This document shows positions 1 through 7,161 of a stretch of 15,908 bases of DNA, one piece after another. The DNA lies in the NCBI GenBank assembly GCA_030247855.1, contig JAPDRN010000235.1, positions 11,102 through 27,009 of the forward strand, in the 5' to 3' direction. Made by a program: the position numbers and the translations under genes. The notes under the pieces are model-generated. The model had not been told where the DNA came from and made no database searches. It saw only the letters and a list, made by a program, of their open reading frames with translations. The stretch is from Knufia peltigerae. Its lineage: Eukaryota; Ascomycota; Eurotiomycetes; Chaetothyriales; Trichomeriaceae. The stretch's first letter is position 1. Every line of letters starts with the position of its first letter.

Positions 1-749
1 ACCCCGCCATGGCCAGGCTTGGCGCCCTGCGACAGCTTGATCTCGATCATCTTCACCTGCTCGAGCGCGGCGTTGATGGCGAAGCGTTCCTCGCTGAAGC
101 CGCCCTTCTCGTCACGGCATCCGAAGTAGCCCGAGCCGATCTCCCAGACCAGGTCGCCGCCCATCTCACGGTGATACGGTGAAATCGAGCCTTCGCCGGT
201 GTCGTGGTAGAAACCACCCCGGCGCGCGCCTTCGTTCAACGCGCGGATCGCGTTGGCCGACAGCGAGCCGAAACTCATCGCCGAGATGTTGAACACGCTG
301 GCCGAATAGGGTTTGGCACAGTTCGCACCGATCAGCACGCGGAAATCGTGCTTGGCGATGGTGGTCGGCGCCAGTGAATGGTTGATCCATTCGTAGTCCA
401 CCGCATAGGTGCTGCGCAGGGTGCCGAAGGGCACCGTATCCATCTGGTTCTTGGCACGCTGGTAGATCAGCGCGCGCTGCTGCCGCGAGAACGGCACATC
501 TTCCAGATCGCTCTGCACGAAGTACTGGCGGATCTCCGGGCCGATGGATTCCAGGCCGTAACGGAAGTGCGCCATCACCGGATAGTTGCGGCGCAGGGTG
601 CTGCGCTTCTGCAGCAGGTCCCAGGTCCCCAGCGCCACCATCGCGGCCGTAAGGCCGACGCCCCAATACCAGGCCGGCCAGATCGTGGCCAGCCACAGGC
701 AGATCGGAAACATCAGGATGGCGAGCAGGTAGACGATATACCGGTGCAT
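1..749 (-). CDS. FMN-binding glutamate synthase family protein, N-terminal part (runs off the window)
   Basis: The first 249 codons read from an ATG at 749 preceded by GAGGA at good spacing; the rest lies beyond the left edge. Residues about 4-45 form two hydrophobic helices, so the protein is anchored in the membrane. Residues 135-215 match the start of the glutamate-synthase-like FMN barrel: FNISAMSFGSLSANAIRALN (153-172), then the RRGGFYHDTGEGSISPYH stretch and GDLVWEIGSGYFGCR. Known members of this family resemble the synthase domain of GltB but lack the amidotransferase domain; their substrate is mostly unproven. The iron-sulfur cysteines and the rest of the barrel are outside the window. 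It lies 45 bases downstream of the tviB-like gene on the same strand and may be co-transcribed. Confidence 0.9.
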   Translation of the reverse strand, partial: MHRYIVYLLAILMFPICLWLATIWPAWYWGVGLTAAMVALGTWDLLQKRSTLRRNYPVMAHFRYGLESIGPEIRQYFVQSDLEDVPFSRQQRALIYQRAKNQMDTVPFGTLRSTYAVDYEWINHSLAPTTIAKHDFRVLIGANCAKPYSASVFNISAMSFGSLSANAIRALNEGARRGGFYHDTGEGSISPYHREMGGDLVWEIGSGYFGCRDEKGGFSEERFAINAALEQVKMIEIKLSQGAKPGHGG

Positions 750-794
750 GGCGTTCCTCGGTTGCAACTGCCCCCGAGTCTACCGCGCAAGCAC

Positions 795-2081
795 CTACAG
801 GCGATCGTCGACCACGCTGCGCGGCCAGGCAGACTTCACGTCATAGACCAGTCCACCGGGCGCCAGCAGGCTGCGGATATGGACATCGTCCATCGCCTTG
901 AAGCTCTCATGCGCCACCGCCAGCACCACTGCGTCGTAGCTGCCGGCCACCGGCTCGGCCAGCCAGTTCACGCCCTCGTCCGCCAGTGCCGCCGGCCCAA
1001 CCCACGGATCGCTGACGTCCACCTGCGCACCGCTGTCGGCCAGCCGCTGGGCCAGTTCCAGCGCGCGGCTGTTGCGCAGGTCCGGGCAATCCTCCTTGAA
1101 GGTCACGCCCAGCACCAGGATGCGCGATTGCGTCGGTGCACGACCTCGCTCGGCCAGCATCGCCAACACACGGTTGGCCACGTGCTCGCCCACCCGGTTG
1201 TTGACCTGCCGCGCGGTATGGATGAGGTCGGGGTGGTAGCCCATGCTTTCGGACTTGTGCAGCAGGTAGTACGGGTCTACGCCGATGCAGTGGCCTCCCA
1301 CCAGCCCCGGCCGGAACGGCAGGAAATTCCATTTGCTGCCCGCGGCGTCGAGCACATCCTGGGTGTCGATGCCGAGCCGATCGAAGATCAAGGCCAATTC
1401 GTTGACCAGCGCGATGTTGACGTCACGCTGGATGTTCTCCACCACCTTGGCCGCTTCGGCGACCCGCATCGACGGCACCGGGAACGTGCCGGCGGTGATG
1501 ATCCGCTGGTACAGGCCATCGACCACCGCCGCCACTTCCGGCGTTGAACCGGACGTGATCTTGCGGATGTCGGCAAGGCGCCGTTGGCGATCACCCGGGC
1601 TGACCCGCTCGGGACTGTAGCCGCAGTAGAAATCTTCGTTGAAGCGCAGGCCCGAGCCCTGTTCCAGCAACGGCACACAGACTTCTTCGGTGGTACCGGG
1701 GTAGACAGTGGATTCGTAGATCACCAGGTCACCGGCGCGGAGATGGCTGGCGATCAGTCGCGTCGCCGAGCGCAAGGGCTCCAGATCGGGCTGCTCGTAG
1801 GCATCGATCGGCGTGGGCACGGTGACGATGTAGATGTTGCAGGCGTCCAGCTGTGCCGGATCGCTGCTGTAGCGCAGCAGCGAAGCGCTGGCCAGTTCGT
1901 CCGGCTCCATCTCCAGCGTGTGGTCCTGCCCGCCGGCCAGTTCAGCGATGCGCGCGGCGTCGATGTCGTACCCCAGGGTCCGCAGCTGCTGCCCGAACGC
2001 CACCGCCAACGGCAGCCCGACATACCCCAGGCCGATGATGGCCGGCGACGGCATCTGTGCTGCGCCAATCGGCGCGCTCAT
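795..2081 (-). CDS. tviB: UDP-N-acetyl-D-glucosamine 6-dehydrogenase, TviB/VipA type
   Basis: A 428-residue cytoplasmic UDP-sugar 6-dehydrogenase that by family oxidises UDP-GlcNAc with two NAD+ to the uronic acid, feeding surface polysaccharide synthesis. Seen: the NAD-binding GLGYVG at 17-22, VTVPTPID at 87-94, YESTVYPG at 122-129, the catalytic block AEAAKVVEN with Lys212 and Asn216, KWNFLPFRPGLVGGHCIGVD with the nucleophile Cys265, and the GVTFKED nucleotide-sugar loop near the C-terminus. Length matches TviB (about 425). I chose the ATG at 2081; a TTG at 2156 would add 25 unlikely residues and an ATG at 2054 is possible. No clear Shine-Dalgarno is visible. No epimerase (tviC) or glycosyltransferase partner lies beside it, so the polysaccharide it serves is unknown. 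Confidence 0.93.
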   Translation of the reverse strand: MSAPIGAAQMPSPAIIGLGYVGLPLAVAFGQQLRTLGYDIDAARIAELAGGQDHTLEMEPDELASASLLRYSSDPAQLDACNIYIVTVPTPIDAYEQPDLEPLRSATRLIASHLRAGDLVIYESTVYPGTTEEVCVPLLEQGSGLRFNEDFYCGYSPERVSPGDRQRRLADIRKITSGSTPEVAAVVDGLYQRIITAGTFPVPSMRVAEAAKVVENIQRDVNIALVNELALIFDRLGIDTQDVLDAAGSKWNFLPFRPGLVGGHCIGVDPYYLLHKSESMGYHPDLIHTARQVNNRVGEHVANRVLAMLAERGRAPTQSRILVLGVTFKEDCPDLRNSRALELAQRLADSGAQVDVSDPWVGPAALADEGVNWLAEPVAGSYDAVVLAVAHESFKAMDDVHIRSLLAPGGLVYDVKSAWPRSVVDDRL

Positions 2082-2192
2082 GCGCGGCGACCAACAGGCG
2101 ACGACGGTGTCCACTGGATCATGCGAGGGTCCGGATGCAGGCAAACATGCCGACAAGATTAACCGCGGCGGCGGCGGCAGACCACGCCCGGA

Positions 2193-2645
2193 TCAGGATC
2201 CGAGGCTGACGGCCGCAGGTTCAAGCTCCCCGTGCCCCCCTGTCCAGGCCCGCAACAGCAGGCAGAAGCCATTATCCGGGGGATTCTGCTCCAGGCTGAA
2301 ACCGCGCCACGGGGCCGTCGCGATGCCGGTCAACGTCGCGGTATCCACATACCGGTTGGCCATGGTCCAGCGCGGGAACCAGCGGGTCGGGATCGGGCCT
2401 TCGGCAAGCAGGGTGATGCTGCCGTGGCGACGCGCGTTGCCGATGCGCGCGCGGACCGAGGCCAGCCCATCCCGCGGGCCTTCGATGTACTGCAGGAAAC
2501 GGCTGCCATCAAACATCAGCACCCCGGTCACTCCGGCCATGCGATTGAACGCGGTCGCATCGGCCAGGAGCGCATCGAGCTCAGGCACGTCCAGTCCCTC
2601 CCTGGCCGTGCTGACATAGGCGTACGCATGCAACGGCATGTCCAT
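2193..2645 (-). CDS. Stand-alone BLUF-domain blue-light sensor
   Basis: A 150-residue protein with one BLUF domain (about residues 4-97) and a short C-terminal tail. BLUF proteins bind FAD and signal blue light by rearranging hydrogen bonds around it. Tyr10, Asn34, Gln52, Trp93 and Met95 have exactly the spacing of AppA Tyr21, Asn45, Gln63, Trp104 and Met106, so photochemistry should be intact. There is no EAL, cyclase or other output domain, so output probably goes through a partner protein, as in PixD- or BlsA-like short BLUFs. The ATG at 2645 has a strong AGGAGG six bases upstream, which decides against the ATG at 2639. It lies 58 bases after the TraB-like gene and 111 bases before tviB, all on one strand. 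Confidence 0.94.
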   Translation of the reverse strand: MDMPLHAYAYVSTAREGLDVPELDALLADATAFNRMAGVTGVLMFDGSRFLQYIEGPRDGLASVRARIGNARRHGSITLLAEGPIPTRWFPRWTMANRYVDTATLTGIATAPWRGFSLEQNPPDNGFCLLLRAWTGGHGELEPAAVSLGS

Positions 2646-2703
2646 CACTCCCCTCCTGAGTGCAGAGGAATATGACAGGAAGCACGAGGACTTCAAGCGT
2701 TGA

Positions 2704-3726
2704 CTATTCCGGCGGCGCCTCGACCTGGTAGCCGCGCTGCACCAATGCATCCAGATAGCCTTCGCCCAGCAGCAGGCTGACCGGCACCGTCGCGAACGTG
2801 CCAGCGTGGCCGGCCAACGCCGCATCCACGCCCTGCAACCAGCGTGTACGCACCTGTTGCGGCATATCGCTCCAGCCGCGCCGGCGCACGAAGGCCGAAT
2901 CCTGCAGCAGTTCGCGGCAGGTCCGGGCCATCGCCGAGCCCGACAGCCGACGCAGTGCAGCAACATCGCCGAGCGCCCAGGCATTGGCACGCTCACGCAA
3001 CACCGGCGCCTGGAATTCCACGGTATCGAGCGTGCGTTCGAAGCACGCACGGTCATCGACCTCGGTGGCCTGCAGTTCCTTCAACGTGCCACGGATGTCG
3101 TCGACCTTCAGCTTCACCTGCACGTCTTCAGGCTTCAGATCGCGGGCCTTGTAGGCGCGCCCGAGCGCTTCCTTCACCTGCTTGCCGTCGCGCAGGCCGT
3201 TGCGCTTGAGGAACGCTTGGTACAGGCGACCGGAGGCCACCAGCGGACGGTCCTTTTCCACGCCACGATCATTGCCCATGTAAGTCTGTTTCAGCCCCAG
3301 CCAGCGTGCGTACGTTGCCGCCGGCAGGATTTGATCCAGCGTGCGCCCCTGCGGATCGCGCGCGGTCCTCATCGCCAGCGGAAGCAGGGTCAGGCCCTTG
3401 AACACGCCGATCTTCGCATCGAGGCTGAAACCCGGATCGCCCAGCACGTGGTCGACACCGGCGATGGTCCGTTCGACTTCATCCGAGCGCCATTGCACGC
3501 CGCTTGGCAACGGCGAGACCGTTCCCAGGATCCACAGCACATGCCCCTGCGGAGCGGTGACCTTCCAGAGCCCGGGGCCGGGTTGTTCACCGGTCACCTG
3601 CACCGTGTCCATGTCCACCACCGGGCCAGTGGACGTTGGCACCTGCTGCGCGGCGGCCGGGCCTATCGCCAGCATCAGCCCCAGCACGGCGCTGCATCGG
3701 ATCCATCGCCTGCCACGTGCACGCAT
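2704..3726 (-). CDS. TraB/GumN family secreted protein with degenerate active-site motifs
   Basis: A 340-residue protein with a Sec signal peptide (arginine-rich start, hydrophobic core 11-25, likely cleavage after AAA at 24-26). The mature part carries LWKVTAPQGHVLWILGTVSP (53-72) and ends in GYLDALVQRGYQV, the N- and C-terminal landmarks of the TraB/PrgY/GumN fold. Typical members have a GTxH motif near the start and a GxxH motif near the end, taken as metal-binding or catalytic by analogy with Tiki proteases. Here the first reads GTVS (Ser71) and the second has Ser317 at the expected histidine, so metalloprotease activity is doubtful. The ATG at 3726 follows a GGGGATGG stretch. Likely periplasmic; function unknown. 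Confidence 0.85.
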   Translation of the reverse strand: MRARGRRWIRCSAVLGLMLAIGPAAAQQVPTSTGPVVDMDTVQVTGEQPGPGLWKVTAPQGHVLWILGTVSPLPSGVQWRSDEVERTIAGVDHVLGDPGFSLDAKIGVFKGLTLLPLAMRTARDPQGRTLDQILPAATYARWLGLKQTYMGNDRGVEKDRPLVASGRLYQAFLKRNGLRDGKQVKEALGRAYKARDLKPEDVQVKLKVDDIRGTLKELQATEVDDRACFERTLDTVEFQAPVLRERANAWALGDVAALRRLSGSAMARTCRELLQDSAFVRRRGWSDMPQQVRTRWLQGVDAALAGHAGTFATVPVSLLLGEGYLDALVQRGYQVEAPPE

Positions 3727-3820
3727 ATCGCCATCCCCGGAAATGTTGCCGGACTGTACCCAGCGCCGCGCCCGGTTGCGTAAAAGCCGCGTTAGCCGGC
3801 GGCAGTGGCGGCGATTCCGT

Positions 3821-3826
3821 TACAAT
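3821..3826 (+). promoter_or_regulatory. Probable -10 element of the tRNA-Leu promoter
   Basis: TACAAT lies 15 bases before the mature tRNA and is followed by a very GC-rich stretch (CGGCGCGCGC), the kind of discriminator found at stringently controlled stable-RNA promoters. No convincing -35 hexamer is visible at the usual spacing. Confidence 0.5.
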
Positions 3827-3841
3827 CGGCGCGCGCTGCAG

Positions 3842-3928
3842 GCCCGGATGGCGAAACTGGTAGACGCATCGGACTTAAAATCCGCCGGGGGCAACCCCAT
3901 GCCGGTTCGATTCCGGCTCCGGGCACCA
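3842..3928 (+). tRNA. tRNA-Leu (anticodon UAA)
   Basis: The acceptor arm GCCCGGA (3842-3848) pairs with TCCGGGC (3918-3924) and the encoded ACCA follows at 3925-3928. The anticodon loop CTTAAAA places TAA at 3876-3878, reading UUA. The long variable arm (GGGG...CCCC around 3887-3898) marks a class II tRNA, and the T arm is GCCGG-TTCGATT-CCGGC. It is complete, and its 3' end is the probable attachment site for the integrase remnant downstream, which means insertion restored the tRNA. Confidence 0.97.
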
Positions 3929-3960
3929 CTGCATGTTTTGGGGAGACTTTGCGCTTACAG

Positions 3961-4032
3961 CGATTCGCCAAAAATCGGCAAAGAATCAGCCGCTTGGACT
4001 CGCACAAGAATCCGCACTCACCCCGATTCGCC
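3961..4032. repeat. Direct repeat CGATTCGCC upstream of the integrase stub
   Basis: CGATTCGCC occurs at 3961-3969 and again at 4024-4032, with related inverted copies (GAATCAGCC, GAATCCGC) between them. Short repeats between a tRNA attachment site and an integrase start are what integrase arm-binding sites look like. That role is inferred. Confidence 0.45.
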
Positions 4033-4080
4033 CGGACCTGCCCGGCTACTCTCCCCAGAGTTTCCCCATATGATGCGGCG

Positions 4081-4302
4081 ATGGGCAGCATCCAACTATC
4101 AGGGAACAAGTGGCGCGTGCAGGTTTACGTGGCGGGCGTTCGCGACTCCACTACCAAACACACAAAGCAGGAAGCTGCGAAGTGGGTTCCCGAGCGCGAG
4201 GCCGAGTTGCGTCCTGCGTTGGGCGCCGCCGTCATGCGACTACCGGCGGCGCTTTTACCTCAACGCAGCAGAAGCTGCGCCTTGGCCATCTCAACCGTCT
4301 GA
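4081..4302 (+). pseudogene. Tyrosine integrase remnant, N-terminal domain only
   Basis: From the ATG at 4081 the first 44 codons read as the N-terminal arm-binding domain of a phage or island integrase: a short GSI...KWRVQVYVAGVR beta sheet followed by TTKHTKQEAAKW and an acidic helix ending about 4212. The reading frame continues to 4302 with sequence that no longer resembles an integrase and passes through the terminator hairpin, so the core-binding and catalytic domains have been deleted. It starts 152 bases after tRNA-Leu and points away from it, the usual layout of a tRNA-targeting integrase. Too short to recombine DNA. The identification rests on pattern and position; a search against integrase families would confirm it. 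Confidence 0.65.
4223..4256 (+). terminator. Rho-independent terminator
   Basis: GCGCCGCCG (4223-4231) pairs perfectly with CGGCGGCGC (4244-4252) around a 12-base loop and is followed by TTTT. It works for plus-strand transcription (tRNA-Leu or integrase remnant); on the minus strand no T run follows. It abuts the stop codon of the convergent gene at 4260 and may mark the junction of the deletion that removed the integrase. Confidence 0.75.
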
Positions 4303-4808
4303 ACGGTCACACTGAGCGCGCATGGTCCGGGGCCCGAGGCCATTGTGAATGTGGCCAGAGCACCTCCAATAGTGGTGCCGACAAGCGAATTGGCCTGCGG
4401 GTCGTGCGGAACCTGAAGAACAAGCAGATTGGGATACTGCGACAGAAGAGTTCGCGTCGAGATGCAGCCTCCGCGAAGGTCGAATGAGAGTTCTTCCAGC
4501 TTTCCCGCAGGATCGAGTTGTAGCGCAACATTTGTTCCGGTGAGTCGGTCACCTATAGCCAGGCCGGATACTTCCCCGTCAGGCAGACGGTCCTGCTCCA
4601 GCGCAGCAGCACGCTTGACGCTTTCCGCACCCGCCACGGCGGCAAATGAGAGTTGTTCCACCTTCTTCCACAGAGCCTTCTGGTCTTCACGAGAAGCTGG
4701 CTCTGAGGGCTTCGGAACGGATAGATCCGTGCCCACCGCTCGCACGTGCAAGGGCACCACATGAAGTATCACCAACGCCGACAGGGCGGTGAGAATGCTG
4801 GTCTTCAT
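4260..4808 (-). CDS. Small secreted protein of unknown function
   Basis: A 182-residue protein that I do not recognise. Residues 1-25 form a Sec signal peptide (MKTS, hydrophobic core, likely cleavage at VRA). The mature part has a charged helical region (about 38-75) and then a beta-rich half with two cysteines (in RGGCIST and GPCALS) that could form a disulfide in the periplasm. The ATG at 4808 has CGGAGG nine bases upstream, and the start lies directly after or overlaps the end of the damaged gene at 4812-5046, suggesting an original two-gene operon. Codon use is visibly less GC-rich than in hemN or tviB, fitting acquisition with the tRNA-Leu island. Confidence 0.75.
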   Translation of the reverse strand: MKTSILTALSALVILHVVPLHVRAVGTDLSVPKPSEPASREDQKALWKKVEQLSFAAVAGAESVKRAAALEQDRLPDGEVSGLAIGDRLTGTNVALQLDPAGKLEELSFDLRGGCISTRTLLSQYPNLLVLQVPHDPQANSLVGTTIGGALATFTMASGPGPCALSVTVQTVEMAKAQLLLR

Positions 4809-4811
4809 AGT

Positions 4812-5046
4812 TCAGACCTCCGTGCCATAAAGGCATTGTACGCCCACGTTCTCGTCGTACCATCTCCCATATAAGGTTCGATAGTTTTTGCCTGTCAATG
4901 AATTGGTGTTGTTGTCGCAGAAGCTGCTTCCAACCCTTTCGTCAAGCGTCTCACCTCCGGCCAATATGATTGCCTGTAGCTGTGAGGAATTTCTCGACCT
5001 CGCGCACGGACGTCGGCCACACCCACACCACGACCAGCGGCGGCAT
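4812..5046 (-). pseudogene. Frame-disrupted small gene upstream of the secreted protein
   Basis: No single frame reads convincingly through this stretch. From the ATG at 5046 one frame has coding-like codons (around REVEKFLTATG) but stops at 4951. A second frame, open across the same region, reads plausibly from about 4970 to its stop at 4812 (GSSFCDNNTN, YGRWYDENVG) and ends 3 bases before the next start. A frameshift near 4960-4970 would explain both. A third frame overlaps the next start by ATGA but carries an internal stop. Product not recognised. I treat it as a decayed partner of the 4260-4808 gene; it could also be two very small genes. Confidence 0.4.
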
Positions 5047-5086
5047 GGCTGCTCGTCGCAATGCTGGCAATCGCTGAGGCCTGCGC

Positions 5087-6496
5087 TCAGATCGCCCGCG
5101 AGTAGCGAGGCTGCTCCTGGGCAACACGCAGATAGGGATCGAAGCACATTGCCAGCAGGCGCAGCAACGGCCGCCCCGGCTCGCTGGTGCGCACCACGCC
5201 ATCGCGGTACTCGGCCAGGCCATCCTGCTGCAGGCGCTGCACGGCCTGCAGGTCTTCGGCGAAGTAGGTCTCGAAATCAATGCCGTGGCGCTGGGCCAGT
5301 GACATTCCATCCACTTCACCTTGGCACATCAACTGCTGGATCAGCTCGGCGCGCAGCTCGTCATCGGCACTGAGTGCGACGCCGCGCCAGACCGGCAGCT
5401 GCCCCTGATCCACGGCGTTTTCCCATGACGGCAGGTCACGCGAATTCTGGCTGTAGGTGGCACCGATGTGGCTGATCGCACTTACGCCGAGACCAAGCAA
5501 ATCGGTGTCGGCATGGGTGGTATAGCCCATGAAGTTGCGATGCAGCTGGCCGGCGCGCTGGGCACGCGACAGATCCTCTTCCGGCAATGCGAAGTGGTCC
5601 ATGCCGATGTACTGGTAACCGGCCGCGGACAGGCGCTCCACCGCCAGGCCCAGCAGCGCCAGCTTGTCTTCCGGCGAAGGCATCCGGCTTTCGTCGATCT
5701 GCCGCTGCGCGCGGAACAGGTGAGGCAGGTGCGCATAGCCGTACACCGCCAGTCGATCCGGACGCAGCGCCAGCACCAGTTCCAGGGTACGGCCGAAGCC
5801 CTCCAGGCTCTGCCCAGGCAGACCGTAGATCAGATCGACGTTGACCGAACGCATGCCGCTGTCGCGGCACGCGCGCAGGATGTCCAGCGTCTGCCGCACG
5901 CCCTGCACGCGGTTGATCGATTCCTGCACCTGCGGATCGAAATCCTGCACGCCCAAACTGGCGCGATTGAAGCCGAGCCGGGCCAGCATCGCCACGTCGC
6001 TGGTATCGATGAAACGGGGGTCCAGTTCGATGGAAAAATCACGCTGCGACGAATCGCTGAAATCGAAGCGGCGGCGCAGGCCTTCCACCAACGTAGTCAT
6101 CGCATCGGCATCCAGGAAATTCGGTGTACCACCGCCGAGGTGCAGCTGGATCACTTCACGGCCGTCGGCGAACTGCGGCGCCAAAAGGTCTGCCTCGGCC
6201 AGCACGCGTGACACGTAACTGTGGCCACGCCCGCGGTCGCGGGTGATCACCCGGTTGCAGCCGCAGTAGAAGCAGGGGCTGGAGCAGAACGGCACATGGA
6301 CATACAACGACAACGCGCGCGCCAGCGGGTTGCTGTCGGCGATCGCCTGGCGCAGCGCTGGTGCATCGAAGCCGTCATGGAAGTGCGGCGCGGTCGGATA
6401 GGAGGTGTAGCGCGGCCCCGGCCGGTCGTGCCGGCGCAGCAGATCGGGATCGAAGGTCCAAGCCAGGCCACCGGCAGCGGGAGAGAACGTGTCCAT
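5087..6496 (-). CDS. hemN: Oxygen-independent coproporphyrinogen III oxidase
   Basis: A 469-residue radical SAM enzyme that by family decarboxylates coproporphyrinogen III to protoporphyrinogen IX without oxygen, the anaerobic haem step, in the cytoplasm. Seen: RYTSYPTAPHF (29-39), YVHVPFCSSPCFYCGC with the cluster cysteines 71, 75 and 78 (CX3CX2C) and the extra Cys80, GGGTPNFL for SAM binding (121-128), GVQDFDPQVQ, IYGLPGQ, and the C-terminal HemN domain after about 385. Length fits true HemN rather than HemW (about 380). The ATG at 6496 has no upstream Shine-Dalgarno; no later methionine could replace it. An FNR-type box lies at 6531-6544 and the globin gene ends 44 bases upstream, so it may be expressed both from its own promoter and by read-through. 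Confidence 0.97.
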   Translation of the reverse strand: MDTFSPAAGGLAWTFDPDLLRRHDRPGPRYTSYPTAPHFHDGFDAPALRQAIADSNPLARALSLYVHVPFCSSPCFYCGCNRVITRDRGRGHSYVSRVLAEADLLAPQFADGREVIQLHLGGGTPNFLDADAMTTLVEGLRRRFDFSDSSQRDFSIELDPRFIDTSDVAMLARLGFNRASLGVQDFDPQVQESINRVQGVRQTLDILRACRDSGMRSVNVDLIYGLPGQSLEGFGRTLELVLALRPDRLAVYGYAHLPHLFRAQRQIDESRMPSPEDKLALLGLAVERLSAAGYQYIGMDHFALPEEDLSRAQRAGQLHRNFMGYTTHADTDLLGLGVSAISHIGATYSQNSRDLPSWENAVDQGQLPVWRGVALSADDELRAELIQQLMCQGEVDGMSLAQRHGIDFETYFAEDLQAVQRLQQDGLAEYRDGVVRTSEPGRPLLRLLAMCFDPYLRVAQEQPRYSRAI

Positions 6497-6530
6497 GGCG
6501 CCAGCATCGCGCCAAGCCAGGCGGTGCGCC

Positions 6531-6544
6531 TTGACCCAGATCAA
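6531..6544 (-). promoter_or_regulatory. FNR/Anr-type box upstream of hemN
   Basis: Minus strand TTGATCTGGGTCAA matches the consensus TTGAT-N4-ATCAA at nine of ten defined bases. The centre is 41.5 bases upstream of the first base of hemN's ATG and the box overlaps the stop codon of the globin gene. Fnr/Anr binds such sites with a [4Fe-4S] cluster when oxygen is low and typically activates from -41.5. Confidence 0.8.
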
Positions 6545-6981
6545 TCCTTGGTGGGCACGCCCAGCACCGGCAGCATGACCTGCGGCCAGCGCAGCATCTG
6601 GTAACGGCGCCAGAAGGTTTCGGCGATGCGGGCGGCCACATCGTCGGCCAGCGCCTGCATCGGCGGGTTGTTGCATTCGGCCGTGGTGATGTGGAACAGC
6701 ACCAGCCAGCGGTCGAACAGATCCTTTTCCAGGTCGATCGCCATGTGCTTGGACATCGGCGAACCCTTGAACCGGCGCGTCCCGCGCAGCATCGCCGACC
6801 AGAAATCGACGAGCTGGGCCAGGTGTTCCGGCCAGTCGCGCACATGTGCTTCGAACACCGGCCCCAGACGCTCCTCGTCACGCACGCGCGCGTAGAAATC
6901 GTGAACCAGCCGGGTCACTTCCTCCTCACTGCACAACTCTGGCGAAGCAATGGGAAGCACAGTCGTGGGCGTTGCGTTCAT
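6541..6981 (-). CDS. Group III truncated haemoglobin
   Basis: A 146-residue single-domain globin. Seen: FYARVRDEERLGPVFE (29-44, B and C helices), WPEHLAQLVDFWSAMLRGT (50-68) and the group III signature FKGSPMSKH with proximal His79, then FDRWLVLFH. Group III globins bind O2 and NO with high affinity and in Campylobacter (Ctb) are linked to NO stress and oxygen handling at low tension; the role here is inferred. I chose the ATG at 6981; longer starts would run into the FNR box region. The start has no clear Shine-Dalgarno. It is the first gene of the minus-strand arm under the FNR box at 7033-7046 and is followed by hemN, which supplies haem at low oxygen. Confidence 0.92.
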   Translation of the reverse strand: MNATPTTVLPIASPELCSEEEVTRLVHDFYARVRDEERLGPVFEAHVRDWPEHLAQLVDFWSAMLRGTRRFKGSPMSKHMAIDLEKDLFDRWLVLFHITTAECNNPPMQALADDVAARIAETFWRRYQMLRWPQVMLPVLGVPTKD

Positions 6982-7032
6982 CAGGGCACCAAATGCGGAC
7001 CGGCAGTGTGCCGCATGCCGCCACCACCGCTG

Positions 7033-7074
7033 TTGATCCAGATCAATGTCAGCGCACTGCGGCGCACCTAGGCT
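7033..7074. promoter_or_regulatory. Perfect FNR/Anr box in a divergent promoter
   Basis: TTGATCCAGATCAA at 7033-7046 matches TTGAT-N4-ATCAA at every defined base. On the plus strand TAGGCT at 7069-7074 lies exactly where the -10 hexamer of a class II promoter should be (activator centred at -41.5, start near 7081), serving the genes from 7162. In the other direction the same geometry would start the globin transcript near 6998, with the weaker hexamer CACACT (7010-7005). One site may therefore drive both arms at low oxygen. Confidence 0.88.
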
Positions 7075-7161
7075 GGCACGCTTGCAGGAAGCATGCCTTG
7101 CGGATGCTGCGCCAACCACGGCGAAGTATACGCGCCGCCCTCTTCTTCAACCCGAACCCGC

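Noticed and set aside
378..1547. Long open frame on the plus strand opposite tviB and the glutamate-synthase-like gene
   Set aside because: It spans two clearly recognisable minus-strand genes, and its translation is rich in Arg, His, Gln and Ala without any motif; it is an antisense shadow caused by high GC.
2082..2156. Upstream TTG start extending the tviB gene by 25 codons
   Set aside because: The added residues do not resemble the family, whose members begin close to the nucleotide-binding strand.
2806..3783. Long plus-strand frame opposite the TraB/GumN gene
   Set aside because: Shadow of a recognised gene, with no domain and poor start context.
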